Source: Paenibacillus antri (GTDB taxonomy: Bacteria; Bacillota; Bacilli; Paenibacillales; YIM-B00363). Taken from it: DNA of 64,000 bases. Both the position numbers and the translations under genes were made by a program. Below, in pieces: positions 26,176 to 34,398 of the stretch (position 1 is its first letter; every line of letters begins with the position of its first letter). The notes under the pieces are model-generated. The model worked only from the letters and a program-made list of their open reading frames with translations. It had not been told where the DNA came from and searched no databases. The stretch spans positions 324,109 through 388,108 of the forward strand of contig NZ_VCIW01000004.1 in assembly GCF_005765165.1 (NCBI RefSeq), given 5' to 3'.

Positions 26176-27278
26176 AGTCTGGAAAACGGGACTACAGTTT
26201 GACGGGTCTGGAAGGGAAGAGAGCCGAAGAAAGAGGACTTGTCTCGGCGCAATGGTATACGACGTCAATTCCGAGACAACGGATGAAGGAATTGATGAAG
26301 CGCAAGGACGGCCCAGCTATTCGGGACACGCTCATTTGGTTTGGGTTGTTGATCGGATTCGGCGCACTTGCCGTGTGGTCATGGGGAACCTGGTGGTCGG
26401 TGCCGATATTTGCGATATACGGCATATTATATGCGACACCGGGAGACTCCCGTTGGCACGAATGCGGCCATGGGACGGCTTTTAAGACAGCGTGGATGAA
26501 CGAAGCCGTCTATCAGATCGCATCGTTCATGGTATTTCGCTCGGCGACACCTTGGCGCTGGAGCCACTCCAGACATCACAGCGACACATATATCGTAGGC
26601 CGCGATCCAGAAATATTAACTGAGCGGCCGCCGATTTGGAAAATCATTGCGATGCAATTGTTCCATCTTTACGGCGGACCGGTAGAGCTTAAGCGATTTC
26701 TTCTTCATTCCTTCGGGCGCATAGAACAGCATGAGTCGCAGTATATTCCGGTGTCCGAGTATCGAAAGACATTTTGGGAAGCGCGGGTGTACATGCTAAT
26801 TCTCGTGGGAACCGTTGCGGCTTCCTTTTACGTCGGTAGCCTGCTTCCGATGATGCTCGTCGTCCTGCCTACGTTTTACGGCAATGCATTGGTGTTATTG
26901 TTTGGCATGACGCAGCACCTCGGCTTGTTCGATGACGTGCTCGATCACCGCCTGAATTCGCGCACGATGTACTTGAATCCTGTATTACGGTTTCTGTATT
27001 GGAACATGAATTATCACATTGAACACCATATGTTCCCTATGGTTCCATACCATGCTCTGCCGGCGTTGCACCAAGAGATGAAAGGCGATACGCCGGTGCC
27101 CTCGCCTGGGCTGTTCGCAGCGTTGAGAGAAGTCATCGACGCGCTCCTCAAGCAGCGGAATGATCCGTCGTATACGATCGTTCGGCCGCTTCCTGACACG
27201 GCGCGTCCTTATATGGCCGGACTCCCCGAAAACCCTTACGTTCGAAGCAAAATAAATAAATATATGAAGGCCGGATAA
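26166..27278 (+). CDS. Fatty-acid-desaturase-family oxygenase (MocD-like)
   Basis: A 370-residue integral membrane di-iron protein. Three His boxes are clear: RWHECGHGTAF (HxxxH), WSHSRHHSDT (HxxHH) and MNYHIEHHMFP (HxxHH). Hydrophobic segments near 48-85 and 215-255 anchor it. The next gene is a MocE-like Rieske ferredoxin, the pairing known from rhizopine catabolism (MocD with MocE). Oxidative demethylation or hydroxylation of a cyclitol or sugar derivative is therefore more likely than lipid desaturation. ATG 26166 follows GGGGAGGAGCT. The divergent AraC gene is broken, while its duplicate at 31 kb is intact. Confidence 0.9.
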   Translation: MGAQSGKRDYSLTGLEGKRAEERGLVSAQWYTTSIPRQRMKELMKRKDGPAIRDTLIWFGLLIGFGALAVWSWGTWWSVPIFAIYGILYATPGDSRWHECGHGTAFKTAWMNEAVYQIASFMVFRSATPWRWSHSRHHSDTYIVGRDPEILTERPPIWKIIAMQLFHLYGGPVELKRFLLHSFGRIEQHESQYIPVSEYRKTFWEARVYMLILVGTVAASFYVGSLLPMMLVVLPTFYGNALVLLFGMTQHLGLFDDVLDHRLNSRTMYLNPVLRFLYWNMNYHIEHHMFPMVPYHALPALHQEMKGDTPVPSPGLFAALREVIDALLKQRNDPSYTIVRPLPDTARPYMAGLPENPYVRSKINKYMKAG

Positions 27279-27300
27279 ATCTTTGAAGGAGGGGACGGGA

Positions 27301-27621
27301 GTGACCGAAAAGAACACTTGGGTGCTGGCCTGTGGCGCAGACGAGATCGACGCGGAAGACGTCGTGCGGTTCGATTACGGCGATCGAACGTTCTCGGTGT
27401 ACCGCACTGTGGATAACGAATACTACGCAACGGACGGATATTGCACTCATGAAAGAGTTCACCTTGCTGACGGGCTTGTAATGGGACACCTCATCGAATG
27501 CCCGAAGCATAACGGTCGATTCGACTATACAACGGGACGGGCAAAGCGAAAGCCTGTTTGCGTAGATTTACAGACATACCAAGTGAAAGTGGAGGGCGGC
27601 AATGTCTATATCGCCTTATGA
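27301..27621 (+). CDS. Rieske [2Fe-2S] ferredoxin, MocE-like
   Basis: A 106-residue soluble ferredoxin. Rieske cluster ligands are in CTHERVHLADG (Cys-x-His) and CPKHNGRFDYTTG (Cys-x2-His). The pattern CTHExVxLAxG...ECPxHNGRF is that of MocE/NirD-type small Rieske proteins that pass electrons to an oxygenase. GTG 27301 is used, with GGAGGGG upstream. It starts 22 bp after the desaturase-family gene, so the two form an oxygenase-ferredoxin pair. No ferredoxin reductase gene is seen nearby. Confidence 0.93.
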   Translation: MTEKNTWVLACGADEIDAEDVVRFDYGDRTFSVYRTVDNEYYATDGYCTHERVHLADGLVMGHLIECPKHNGRFDYTTGRAKRKPVCVDLQTYQVKVEGGNVYIAL

Positions 27622-27635
27622 AAGAGGAGGAAGGC

Positions 27636-27701
27636 GTGGGACGCGTATGCTGGGCTACAAGCAAGCACGGTGATCCTTCTCCTCCGAAGTGGGATTATTA
27701 G
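27636..27701 (+). CDS. Possible 21-residue peptide or gene remnant
   Basis: A GTG behind a strong AGAGGAGG site begins a short frame ending GDPSPPKWDY. The strong ribosome binding site suggests that a third operon gene once started here and was truncated. The gap to 27834 has another short frame (VSFDGELPIEEAIKNLVSDG) with no recognised family. Confidence 0.3.
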   Translation: MGRVCWATSKHGDPSPPKWDY

Positions 27702-27834
27702 GTCATGGTTGTGTGGAAAAAATATACGCGTTTCATTCGACGGAGAACTACCTATAGAAGAAGCGATAAAGAATCTTGTAAGTGACGGTAACGCATCACA
27801 GGCTTCTAAACTAAGTTACTAAGGGAGGATTCCT

Positions 27835-29070
27835 ATGGGCTTCAAACTGGGTGTCGTCGGCGCTGGGCAATTTTCGAGATGCTTTATTCCGCTCTTCCAA
27901 GCGCATCCGTATATCGACGAGGTCGCATTGGCGGAAATGAAATCGGATCGCCGCGAGAAATATGCTAAGGTGTTCAATATAGAACGTGTATATGATTCAT
28001 TCGATGCATTGCTTGAGAGCGATGTCGATGCGGTGGCCCTGTTTACGCAGCGCCATCTGCACGGCCCACAGACAATCAAGGCGCTGCAAGCGGGAAAACA
28101 CGTATATTCAGCCGTGCCTGCTGCGCAGTCTCTTGAAGAAATCGAAGGTATTTTGGAAGAAGTCAATCGAAGCGGCCTCATCTATATGACAGGTGAAACC
28201 AGCTATTATTATCCCAGCACAGTGCTCTGCCGAGACAGGTTTAAGTCGGGGGTATTCGGGGATTTCGTTTATGGGGAAGCGCAGTATATTCACGATATGC
28301 TCCACGGTTTCTACGACGCGTTCAAATATTCCGGCGGCGCGGAATGGAAGAAGGTTGCGGGAATTCCTCCGATGTTATATCCGACCCACTCGGTAAGCAT
28401 GATTCTTTCCGTTACCGGAGCGAAAGCAACGAAGGTGTCCGCCTTCGGCTTTGTAGATAAGCATGAAGACGGTATTTTTCGCGAAGGCGCAAATCTCTGG
28501 AATAATAAATTCAGCAACGAAAGCGCGTTGATGCGTACCTCCGACGGCGGCATGATGCGTATTAATGAGTTCCGCCGAGCAGGCTGGGGCGGTCCTAACA
28601 GCGTGTACATGAGCATGTTTGGTACAAGCGGCAGCTTCGAGGAGCACGCCGGGGGTTCGGCATGGTCCAGCTTGCAATGGGGAGCTGTCGAGGATATAAC
28701 GAATGAACTTCACTGTAAGGACAGATACGTCCGTCTAGACGAAGGCGACATTCACGAGACGCTAAAGCATGATTTTAATGCGTCATTGGCAAAGGTTCAC
28801 CATAGCTTCCGCCTACCGCAGTCATTCAAGGGTTTGCCGAACGGACACTTCGGATCCCATCAATTCCTGGCCGATGACTTTTGTAAGGCGGTTCAGACCG
28901 GTAAGCTTCCGCCGAATCACGCGTGGCGAGCGGCGGACTATCTCGTTCCCGGGCTGATCGCTCATGAATCGTCAAAGCGCGACGGCGAGCTGTTAGAGAT
29001 TCCGGATTTCGGCGAACCGCCGGCACATTGGGAGCTTCTTGATCCAGACAGCTTCGTAGCTTATAAGTAA
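27835..29070 (+). CDS. Gfo/Idh/MocA-family oxidoreductase
   Basis: A 411-residue NAD(P)-dependent dehydrogenase. The N-terminal Rossmann motif is LGVVGAGQFSRCFIPLF and the nucleotide-domain segment is VDAVALFTQRHLHGPQTIKALQAGKHVYSAVPAAQS, where the usual EKP is replaced by SAVP. The C-terminal substrate domain is of the GFO_IDH_MocA_C type. It oxidises or epimerises a sugar or cyclitol. It follows the MocD/MocE-like pair on the same strand behind AAGGGAGG, consistent with a cyclitol or modified-sugar route. The absent EKP Lys leaves its exact chemistry open. Confidence 0.88.
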   Translation: MGFKLGVVGAGQFSRCFIPLFQAHPYIDEVALAEMKSDRREKYAKVFNIERVYDSFDALLESDVDAVALFTQRHLHGPQTIKALQAGKHVYSAVPAAQSLEEIEGILEEVNRSGLIYMTGETSYYYPSTVLCRDRFKSGVFGDFVYGEAQYIHDMLHGFYDAFKYSGGAEWKKVAGIPPMLYPTHSVSMILSVTGAKATKVSAFGFVDKHEDGIFREGANLWNNKFSNESALMRTSDGGMMRINEFRRAGWGGPNSVYMSMFGTSGSFEEHAGGSAWSSLQWGAVEDITNELHCKDRYVRLDEGDIHETLKHDFNASLAKVHHSFRLPQSFKGLPNGHFGSHQFLADDFCKAVQTGKLPPNHAWRAADYLVPGLIAHESSKRDGELLEIPDFGEPPAHWELLDPDSFVAYK

Positions 29071-29075
29071 CGCTG

Positions 29076-29114
29076 CGACAAACCCGCTTGCCGCGAACGG
29101 CGGCGGGTTTGTCG
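29076..29114. terminator. Bidirectional terminator between convergent genes
   Basis: CGACAAACCCGC (29076-29087) is exactly inverted as GCGGGTTTGTCG (29103-29114). It lies between the convergent Gfo/Idh and dioxygenase genes. Confidence 0.85.
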
Positions 29115-29130
29115 ATTGTTGCGTCTTTAT

Positions 29131-29952
29131 TTAATGCGGCGCACCTTCGAATTCGACTCCGCAAGGGTCGCCACCCTTATTCGTTGCGACGGTAATAATT
29201 TCCCCATGCCGGTTATGGAGATCATCATGAATGTGATGGCCAAGCTTGAGTGTTGAGGCACCCACATAATGGCAGATGAAGGAGCGGCGGAAACGGTCCG
29301 CCGATCGGTTCGGATAGGAACCGTGAATAGTGCTGCCGTTGAAGAACAGAACATCGCCGGCCTTCATGTCCGCCGGTACGATCCGGCTGCCCTCCGGCAA
29401 ATCGACTTCATCGCGGAAGTAAGATTCGGTGCGATCCGCCTCATGAGGACATTGAATATCAAGATGCTGGGTTTTCGGGACGACGACCAGACCGCCGTTC
29501 CCTTGATCCGTGTCGTCGATCGCCGTCCAAGCAGCAATGCATGTACCCGGCTCCACCCGCAAGTAGTAATTATCCTGATGCAGCGCCTGGCCTCTGGAGC
29601 CCGGGGGTTTATAGTAAAACATGCTCTGTGCGGCAAGCGCTTCTTCGCCGAACATTTCGGCCAGCACATCCATCACACGGGAATCAATCATATACTTTCT
29701 TGCTACATCGATGATTCGATGCGGATACAAGATTCGCGGATATATAAGCAAGGGCTCCCCATTAGCTTCCTCTTCGGAGACCGGCTCGAAGTAGCCCGGT
29801 AGTGTTCCATTCTTTGCTATTTCCATGAACGTCTCCCGAATTTCTCGCACCTCCTCACTGGTAAACAAGCCTCGAATCACGATGTAGCCTTCTTCCGTAA
29901 ACTGACTCTTCAATTCCGGCGTCAGGAGAAATTTTGTTGATTCGGATGGCAT
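29131..29952 (-). CDS. Phytanoyl-CoA dioxygenase-family (PhyH) Fe(II)/2-oxoglutarate oxygenase
   Basis: A 273-residue cytosolic oxygenase. The iron-binding facial triad is HQD in GQALHQDNYYLRVEPGT (His-x-Asp) and the distal His in FFNGSTIHGSYPNRS, followed by the Arg that binds 2-oxoglutarate (FRRSFICHY). PhyH relatives hydroxylate small alkyl or polyol substrates. ATG 29952 is chosen because GGAAAGGA and a TATAAT box lie upstream; the longer frame reads back through the divergent promoter. It is divergent from an AraC regulator 64 bp away, its probable controller. Confidence 0.9.
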   Translation of the reverse strand: MPSESTKFLLTPELKSQFTEEGYIVIRGLFTSEEVREIRETFMEIAKNGTLPGYFEPVSEEEANGEPLLIYPRILYPHRIIDVARKYMIDSRVMDVLAEMFGEEALAAQSMFYYKPPGSRGQALHQDNYYLRVEPGTCIAAWTAIDDTDQGNGGLVVVPKTQHLDIQCPHEADRTESYFRDEVDLPEGSRIVPADMKAGDVLFFNGSTIHGSYPNRSADRFRRSFICHYVGASTLKLGHHIHDDLHNRHGEIITVATNKGGDPCGVEFEGAPH

Positions 29953-30016
29953 TCGCAAGACATCCTTTCCATATATGGTATGATATAGATTATATAAGGA
30001 GCGGTTTGCGAGTTGA
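29953..30016. promoter_or_regulatory. Compact divergent promoter, PhyH/AraC
   Basis: Only 64 bp separate the two starts. On the minus strand TATAAT lies about 40 bp before the dioxygenase ATG, and on the plus strand TATGAT can serve the regulator. Overlapping promoters suggest that AraC binding here controls both genes. Confidence 0.5.
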
Positions 30017-30922
30017 ATGGATGCGTTTGTTAAAAGGATGCACAATGTTGCTGTCAGCTGGGAGGAGGCGTTGCTGCTGAACGAGCACTTGTTTCGGTTC
30101 GATATGGAGACGGAATCACCCACGGTCGGCGTGCTGCTGGCGGATCATTTTACCCAGTCCTACGGTTTTCAAGGACATCGCACCCGTGGCACGAAGGATT
30201 GGCTGATCATATATACGGTTTCGGGCAGTGGCTCCTTTCGCGTAGAGCGAGAAGTGCACACATGCGTCCGCGGTGATGTTGTGATTCTGTCGCCCGGTAT
30301 CCCGCATCATTATGCGGCGAATGAAGGCGAAGAGTGGGAAATTTTGTGGGCGCATTTCATGCCGTTGCCGGAATGGAGCCCTTGGCTGGATTTGCCAAGG
30401 ACGGAGGAACGCCTAATTTGTATAAGTACACGGAAAGAAGATGTACGCATTCGAATTGAACGTGCGTTCCAGCGGATGATTCGTGACGCGGCCATGCCCG
30501 AACTGGCTTTCCAGGAGTTGGCCAAACTAGCGCTAGCGGAAGTGCTCGTGCTGTTGAATCACGGCGTTGCAGAACAGAAGAAGGGATTTGAGATGGATGG
30601 GAGGATTACACAAGTGCTTCAATATTGCTCCCAGCATTTGAACCGCAGGCATCGCCTTTCGGACTTGGCGGCGATGGCAGGATTATCGGAGTCCCGGTTC
30701 TGCCATCTCATGAAAGAGCAAACAGGTGATACAATAACGGAGAGGCTTAGGAAAATGAGGCTTGCGAAAGCCGCAAGACTGTTAGAGTTCACAACCTTAC
30801 GAATTAACGAAATCGCAGATGAAGTCGGTTTCGATTCAGCTTATTATTTCTCGCGTCAATTCTCTGCGCAGTTCGGGGTCAGCCCAACGGCATATAGACG
30901 GCGCTTTCGGCAGTTCTTGTAG
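30017..30922 (+). CDS. AraC-family transcriptional regulator
   Basis: A 301-residue regulator with an N-terminal cupin sensor (KDWLIIYTVSGSGSFRVERE, RGDVVILSPGIPHHYAANEGEEWEILWAHF). The C-terminal DNA-binding domain has two HTHs (HRLSDLAAMAGLSESRFCHLMKEQTG, then LRINEIADEVGFDSAYYFSRQFSAQFG). It lies immediately divergent from the PhyH oxygenase. Sugar-type ligands are usual for this architecture. It is intact in all respects and is distinct from the duplicated AraC at 31 kb. Confidence 0.92.
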   Translation: MDAFVKRMHNVAVSWEEALLLNEHLFRFDMETESPTVGVLLADHFTQSYGFQGHRTRGTKDWLIIYTVSGSGSFRVEREVHTCVRGDVVILSPGIPHHYAANEGEEWEILWAHFMPLPEWSPWLDLPRTEERLICISTRKEDVRIRIERAFQRMIRDAAMPELAFQELAKLALAEVLVLLNHGVAEQKKGFEMDGRITQVLQYCSQHLNRRHRLSDLAAMAGLSESRFCHLMKEQTGDTITERLRKMRLAKAARLLEFTTLRINEIADEVGFDSAYYFSRQFSAQFGVSPTAYRRRFRQFL

Positions 30923-30960
30923 AAGTTATTTCTATCTGGAGACGGCTTTTTCTCCTATCT

Positions 30961-32045
30961 CCAGACCCGCTACCAGGGCAAGGAGTTATCCTGCTCTTTG
31001 TGGGAAGACACAGTAAACAACGATGCACAAAATCGGCTCAAGCTGTAGCCGGTTTTCTTTTTGAACATTTTCCCGAATGTATGCACATCCGCGTAACCTA
31101 CGCGCTCCGCGATCTCGCCGACCGTCAAACCGCCCTGCAGGGCAAGCTCCTTCGCCTTCTCCACCCTAACATGGATTAAATACTGGATCGGCGTCATCCC
31201 GAACGTACGCTTGAACTGTTCGATCATATAATCGCGGCTGAGTCCCGAAAGCTTCTCAAGGTCGCCGATCTGGACGTTGTTCCGGTACTTCTCCACGATG
31301 TAATTGCGAATCAGAACCATGCGGGCATGGTTGTTTCTTTGGCTTGGCGTGGAGGACGAGTCCGCGCGTTCACGAAGCCCTAAGCTCAGCTGGAGCAAGA
31401 TGTCGACAAGCAGCGACTGCGATTGGAACTGATTGACAAGCCCCGGAAGCTTATAGCTGACGACCAGTTCGGATAGCTTCTTTTCCAGTTCCGTGCCTAT
31501 AAAATTACCCATGGCATGAGCTTTAGGCAGCAACTCTTCCATAGGGAAGACCGTCTCACCGAAGTGGAACACGATGGATAAGCAAGCGTACGGCTTCCCT
31601 GGGCGAGTCGTGACGTCGTGTTCCTCCCCCGGACGATGGAACAGAAGGTCGCCTCTCTTAGTCTCGTACGTGATGTCCCCGATCCGATAATCTGCGACGC
31701 CGTTCATTACATACTGCAGTTGGTATTGGTGAAGGACACGCTTGCGAATCGCCCATCCCTCGGGAGCGTTAAACAGGTGAGCCAGTGTAATGTACGGGGG
31801 AAAGTAAACGTCCTGCAGCGGCTCGATCGCCTCATTGGGATTCATAAAAAACAACGGTTTTTCACCCATAACGTATCCTCCTTGAATGTTGTCTTCCAAG
31901 CATAAGCAGAAATCCCGATTTTGGCAACCATAATGATGATTCGTGCTAAATACTTTCCGAGGGAAACGCTTTTATAATAACTCTTACAAGAACGTAATCA
32001 TCTTAGACAATGAGGGGAGGAGCTATTAATAATGGGGGCACAGAC
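30961..32045. repeat. Duplicated araC-desaturase-start segment, copy 2
   Basis: Copy 2 of the segment at 25596-26175. It keeps the whole araC gene and the divergent promoter. The desaturase start is only a stub: ATGGGGGCACAG at 32032, after which sequence identity ends and other DNA follows. The two copies have thus lost complementary parts. Confidence 0.9.
30970..31869 (-). CDS. AraC-family transcriptional regulator (intact paralogue)
   Basis: A 299-residue regulator with an N-terminal cupin domain (HQYQLQYVMNGVADYRIGD, RGDLLFHRPGEEHDVTTRPG) and a C-terminal AraC domain (VQIGDLEKLSGLSRDYMIEQFKRTFG, GGLTVGEIAERVGYADVHTFGKMFKKKTG). ATG 31869 is chosen because AAGGAGG lies 7 bp upstream. It is the full version of the broken gene at 25605-26003. 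Its own divergent partner has been lost, but the promoter sequence in front of the intact desaturase at 26166 is nearly identical to the one here, so it may act in trans on that operon. Confidence 0.92.
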   Translation of the reverse strand: MGEKPLFFMNPNEAIEPLQDVYFPPYITLAHLFNAPEGWAIRKRVLHQYQLQYVMNGVADYRIGDITYETKRGDLLFHRPGEEHDVTTRPGKPYACLSIVFHFGETVFPMEELLPKAHAMGNFIGTELEKKLSELVVSYKLPGLVNQFQSQSLLVDILLQLSLGLRERADSSSTPSQRNNHARMVLIRNYIVEKYRNNVQIGDLEKLSGLSRDYMIEQFKRTFGMTPIQYLIHVRVEKAKELALQGGLTVGEIAERVGYADVHTFGKMFKKKTGYSLSRFCASLFTVSSHKEQDNSLPW

Positions 32046-32113
32046 TAGTGTAATGCTTCCCAATGTCAAGATACGTTATTTTTGAAAAATAAGTTATGTC
32101 CTCCGTTCGGTGA

Positions 32114-32376
32114 TTAGGATGCGATTGGCTTGATTGGATGCGAGAAGAACTGGACTGGACTTGCTTCTCCCAGCGACTGGCGGGGGCGCTCCTCAATGTA
32201 AAATTGGACAGAGTTCACCAGCCCTGTACGCAGCGCTCTAGGGTCTTCGAAATCGTTGATGTAGATGCATTCATACTTGATTGAGCGGAAGAATCGCTCA
32301 GCCCGACTGTTGTCGGTTGCCCGGCCTTTGCCGTCCATCGTGATCGTGACGCCTTCCTTCTCCAGATGTTCTACCC
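32114..32376 (-). mobile_element. IS3-family transposase (orfB) 3' fragment
   Basis: About 87 codons match the C-terminal end of IS3/IS150-type OrfB: VTITMDGKGRATDNSRAERFFRSIKYE, then RPRQSLGEASPVQFF. The third catalytic residue, Glu, lies in AERFFRSIKYE. The D, D part and orfA are missing. The fragment is cut at its 5' side by a low-complexity repeat. It is a dead remnant. Confidence 0.9.
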
Positions 32377-32460
32377 CACACACGCACATACACATACACT
32401 TACACATACACTTACACATACACTTACACTCATAGATGTACACACACAGGTAATCCTTAT
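32376..32460. repeat. Low-complexity TACACT/ACACAT tract
   Basis: A 12-bp unit ACACATACACTT is repeated about three times in tandem within a longer CA-rich stretch. It sits at the broken edge of the IS3 fragment and could mark the junction. Confidence 0.8.
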
Positions 32461-32696
32461 TCGAAACGTGATAGGCTTGGTCATTGACGTTGGTCCTATT
32501 GACACCAAGCAGTTTCGGTTTGACGTTAACGACCGTAAGTTTACGATCAACTGAAAGCGATTACATCATTAATAATCTTAATTTAATGCCTGCAGGACAA
32601 ATCTTACGATTCGTTTTGAGTGCGGCGATGATGTGGAATCCTTTGCGATTACAAGCGATTTTCTCGCTGCAAGAGTCAAGTAAAGGAGGAAGAAGA

Positions 32697-34307
32697 ATGT
32701 ACAAACGTGTACTTAGTATTGTACTGACTATTGCCCTTGTCATAACATTGGCAGCATGTACAACCTCTGCCCCTGCCACTGAGGAATCCAAGGATCCTAC
32801 GCAACAACCCAAGGATGCTACGCAACAAGAACCCATCAAGGTTAGAGTGGGACTTCCTGAGCTTGTAAACGCGAAGTTCGCAGAAGGCGAGGATTACACC
32901 AATAATCTTTGGACCAAATTGTTCAAGGAAAGACACAACGTTGAGGTAGTAGTGGATTGGATCACGACTGAGTACGACACAAAGCTCAACCTTGCGATTG
33001 CATCCGGTGAATTGCCAGATATGTTCACAGTTAATATAGTGCAACTAAACCAGCTTATGGAAGCCGGGATGCTTGAGGATTTAACGGATGTTTACAAGCA
33101 ATATGCCTCACCATCTCTTCTAGATATGATTGAACCAAACCAGGACATCGTTGACACGGCTATGAAGGATGGGAAGCTATATGCTATTCCTAGACTGCAC
33201 TATGGTGATGAAACTTCCACTTCGTTCCTATGGGCAAGGAAAGACTGGTTAGAAGCAAACGGCATCAAAGAAGTCAAAACGATTGCGGATTATGAGAAAA
33301 TGATGGAGGCGTTTAAGACGAATAATGGTGCTGCATTCGGTACCATGCTCGATAAAACCCTCACTCAATTCTTCGAAATGGCGAGTGCATTCCACGCTTA
33401 CCCCAAGATCTGGGTGGATGGTCCTGACGGTACAATCGTCTATGGTGCAACGTTGCCCGAAACGAAAAATGCGCTTGCCAAATGGGCTGAATGGTATAAA
33501 AACGGCTATATCAATAAGGACTTTGCCACGATGGACAGCTCTGCCATGCTGCGGGATGCATATAACGGAAAGGTCGGAACATATGCACAGCAAAACTGGG
33601 CTGGCTGGCAAGTCGGTCAAGACATGGTTAAAAATGCAGGAGACGGAACTTACTTTGTTTCTATGAACCTGCCCAGTGTAGATGGCAATAAAGTCCTTTA
33701 TCCAAGAGAATTCAGCAACGCCGTATACAATGTTGTCCGTAAGGGCTATGAACACCCTGAGGTACTTGTCCAGCTCATAAACACATACATTGATGTTCTG
33801 GATGACGCCATTGGCAACGGAACCATGACCCTTGAAGAAGTACTGCCTTTTAACACCAATGACATGCACCATATCACCGGTCCGTTCAAGGTTGAGTTCG
33901 CCCATTATCAAGACATCAAGGATGTATCTTCTTCGGTCATTACAGGTAATGAGAATCTTGGATCAGGAAATGCGGTATTGTTTTACAATGAAATCTTGAA
34001 GTGGAAGAACGAGGGGGATTTGGTCGGTTTAGGGCGTTATCTTCAAATGGGTCATGAAACGGCATCTCTCGTCCTAGGAAACGCTCATGTCGACAATGGA
34101 CAGATCAACAAAACCAAGGTATGGGGTGCAAGGCCGCAGGTCATGCTTGATTACGGTACCACACTCGATGACCTGCTGCTTGAGGGTTATACAAAAATAA
34201 TCATGGGTCAGGAAGATATCAGCTATTACGATACCTTGATTGAAGCTTGGAGACGCGCTGGCGGTGACGAAGTAACGGCAGCCGTCAACGAGATGTACGG
34301 AAAGTAA
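32697..34307 (+). CDS. ABC transporter solute-binding lipoprotein
   Basis: A 536-residue extracellular lipoprotein. The signal is MYKRVLSIVLTIALVITLAAC, with the lipidated Cys at 21, followed by a Thr/Gln-rich linker and a type 1 solute-binding fold (FKERHNVEVVVDWITTEYDTKLNLAIASGELPDMF). It lacks the DPDGNG calcium loop of the other binding protein in this window. ATG 32697 follows AAAGGAGGAAG. It is first in a three-gene sugar transporter operon with the two permeases downstream. A long hairpin after it probably raises its share of expression. Sugar unknown. Confidence 0.93.
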   Translation: MYKRVLSIVLTIALVITLAACTTSAPATEESKDPTQQPKDATQQEPIKVRVGLPELVNAKFAEGEDYTNNLWTKLFKERHNVEVVVDWITTEYDTKLNLAIASGELPDMFTVNIVQLNQLMEAGMLEDLTDVYKQYASPSLLDMIEPNQDIVDTAMKDGKLYAIPRLHYGDETSTSFLWARKDWLEANGIKEVKTIADYEKMMEAFKTNNGAAFGTMLDKTLTQFFEMASAFHAYPKIWVDGPDGTIVYGATLPETKNALAKWAEWYKNGYINKDFATMDSSAMLRDAYNGKVGTYAQQNWAGWQVGQDMVKNAGDGTYFVSMNLPSVDGNKVLYPREFSNAVYNVVRKGYEHPEVLVQLINTYIDVLDDAIGNGTMTLEEVLPFNTNDMHHITGPFKVEFAHYQDIKDVSSSVITGNENLGSGNAVLFYNEILKWKNEGDLVGLGRYLQMGHETASLVLGNAHVDNGQINKTKVWGARPQVMLDYGTTLDDLLLEGYTKIIMGQEDISYYDTLIEAWRRAGGDEVTAAVNEMYGK

Positions 34308-34321
34308 TGACATCATTAAAC

Positions 34322-34366
34322 TGTCAGAGATCTCCTTGCGTCATATGTGCAAGGAGATCTCTGACA
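34322..34366 (+). promoter_or_regulatory. Long perfect intercistronic hairpin
   Basis: An 18-bp arm (34322-34339) is exactly inverted at 34349-34366, with a 9-bp loop. There is no T run after it, so it is probably an mRNA-stabilising or processing hairpin that raises binding-protein output relative to the permeases. Partial termination is the alternative. Confidence 0.75.
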
Positions 34367-34398
34367 TTGTAAAGTCCGTATTCTAGGAGGGATCAGCG

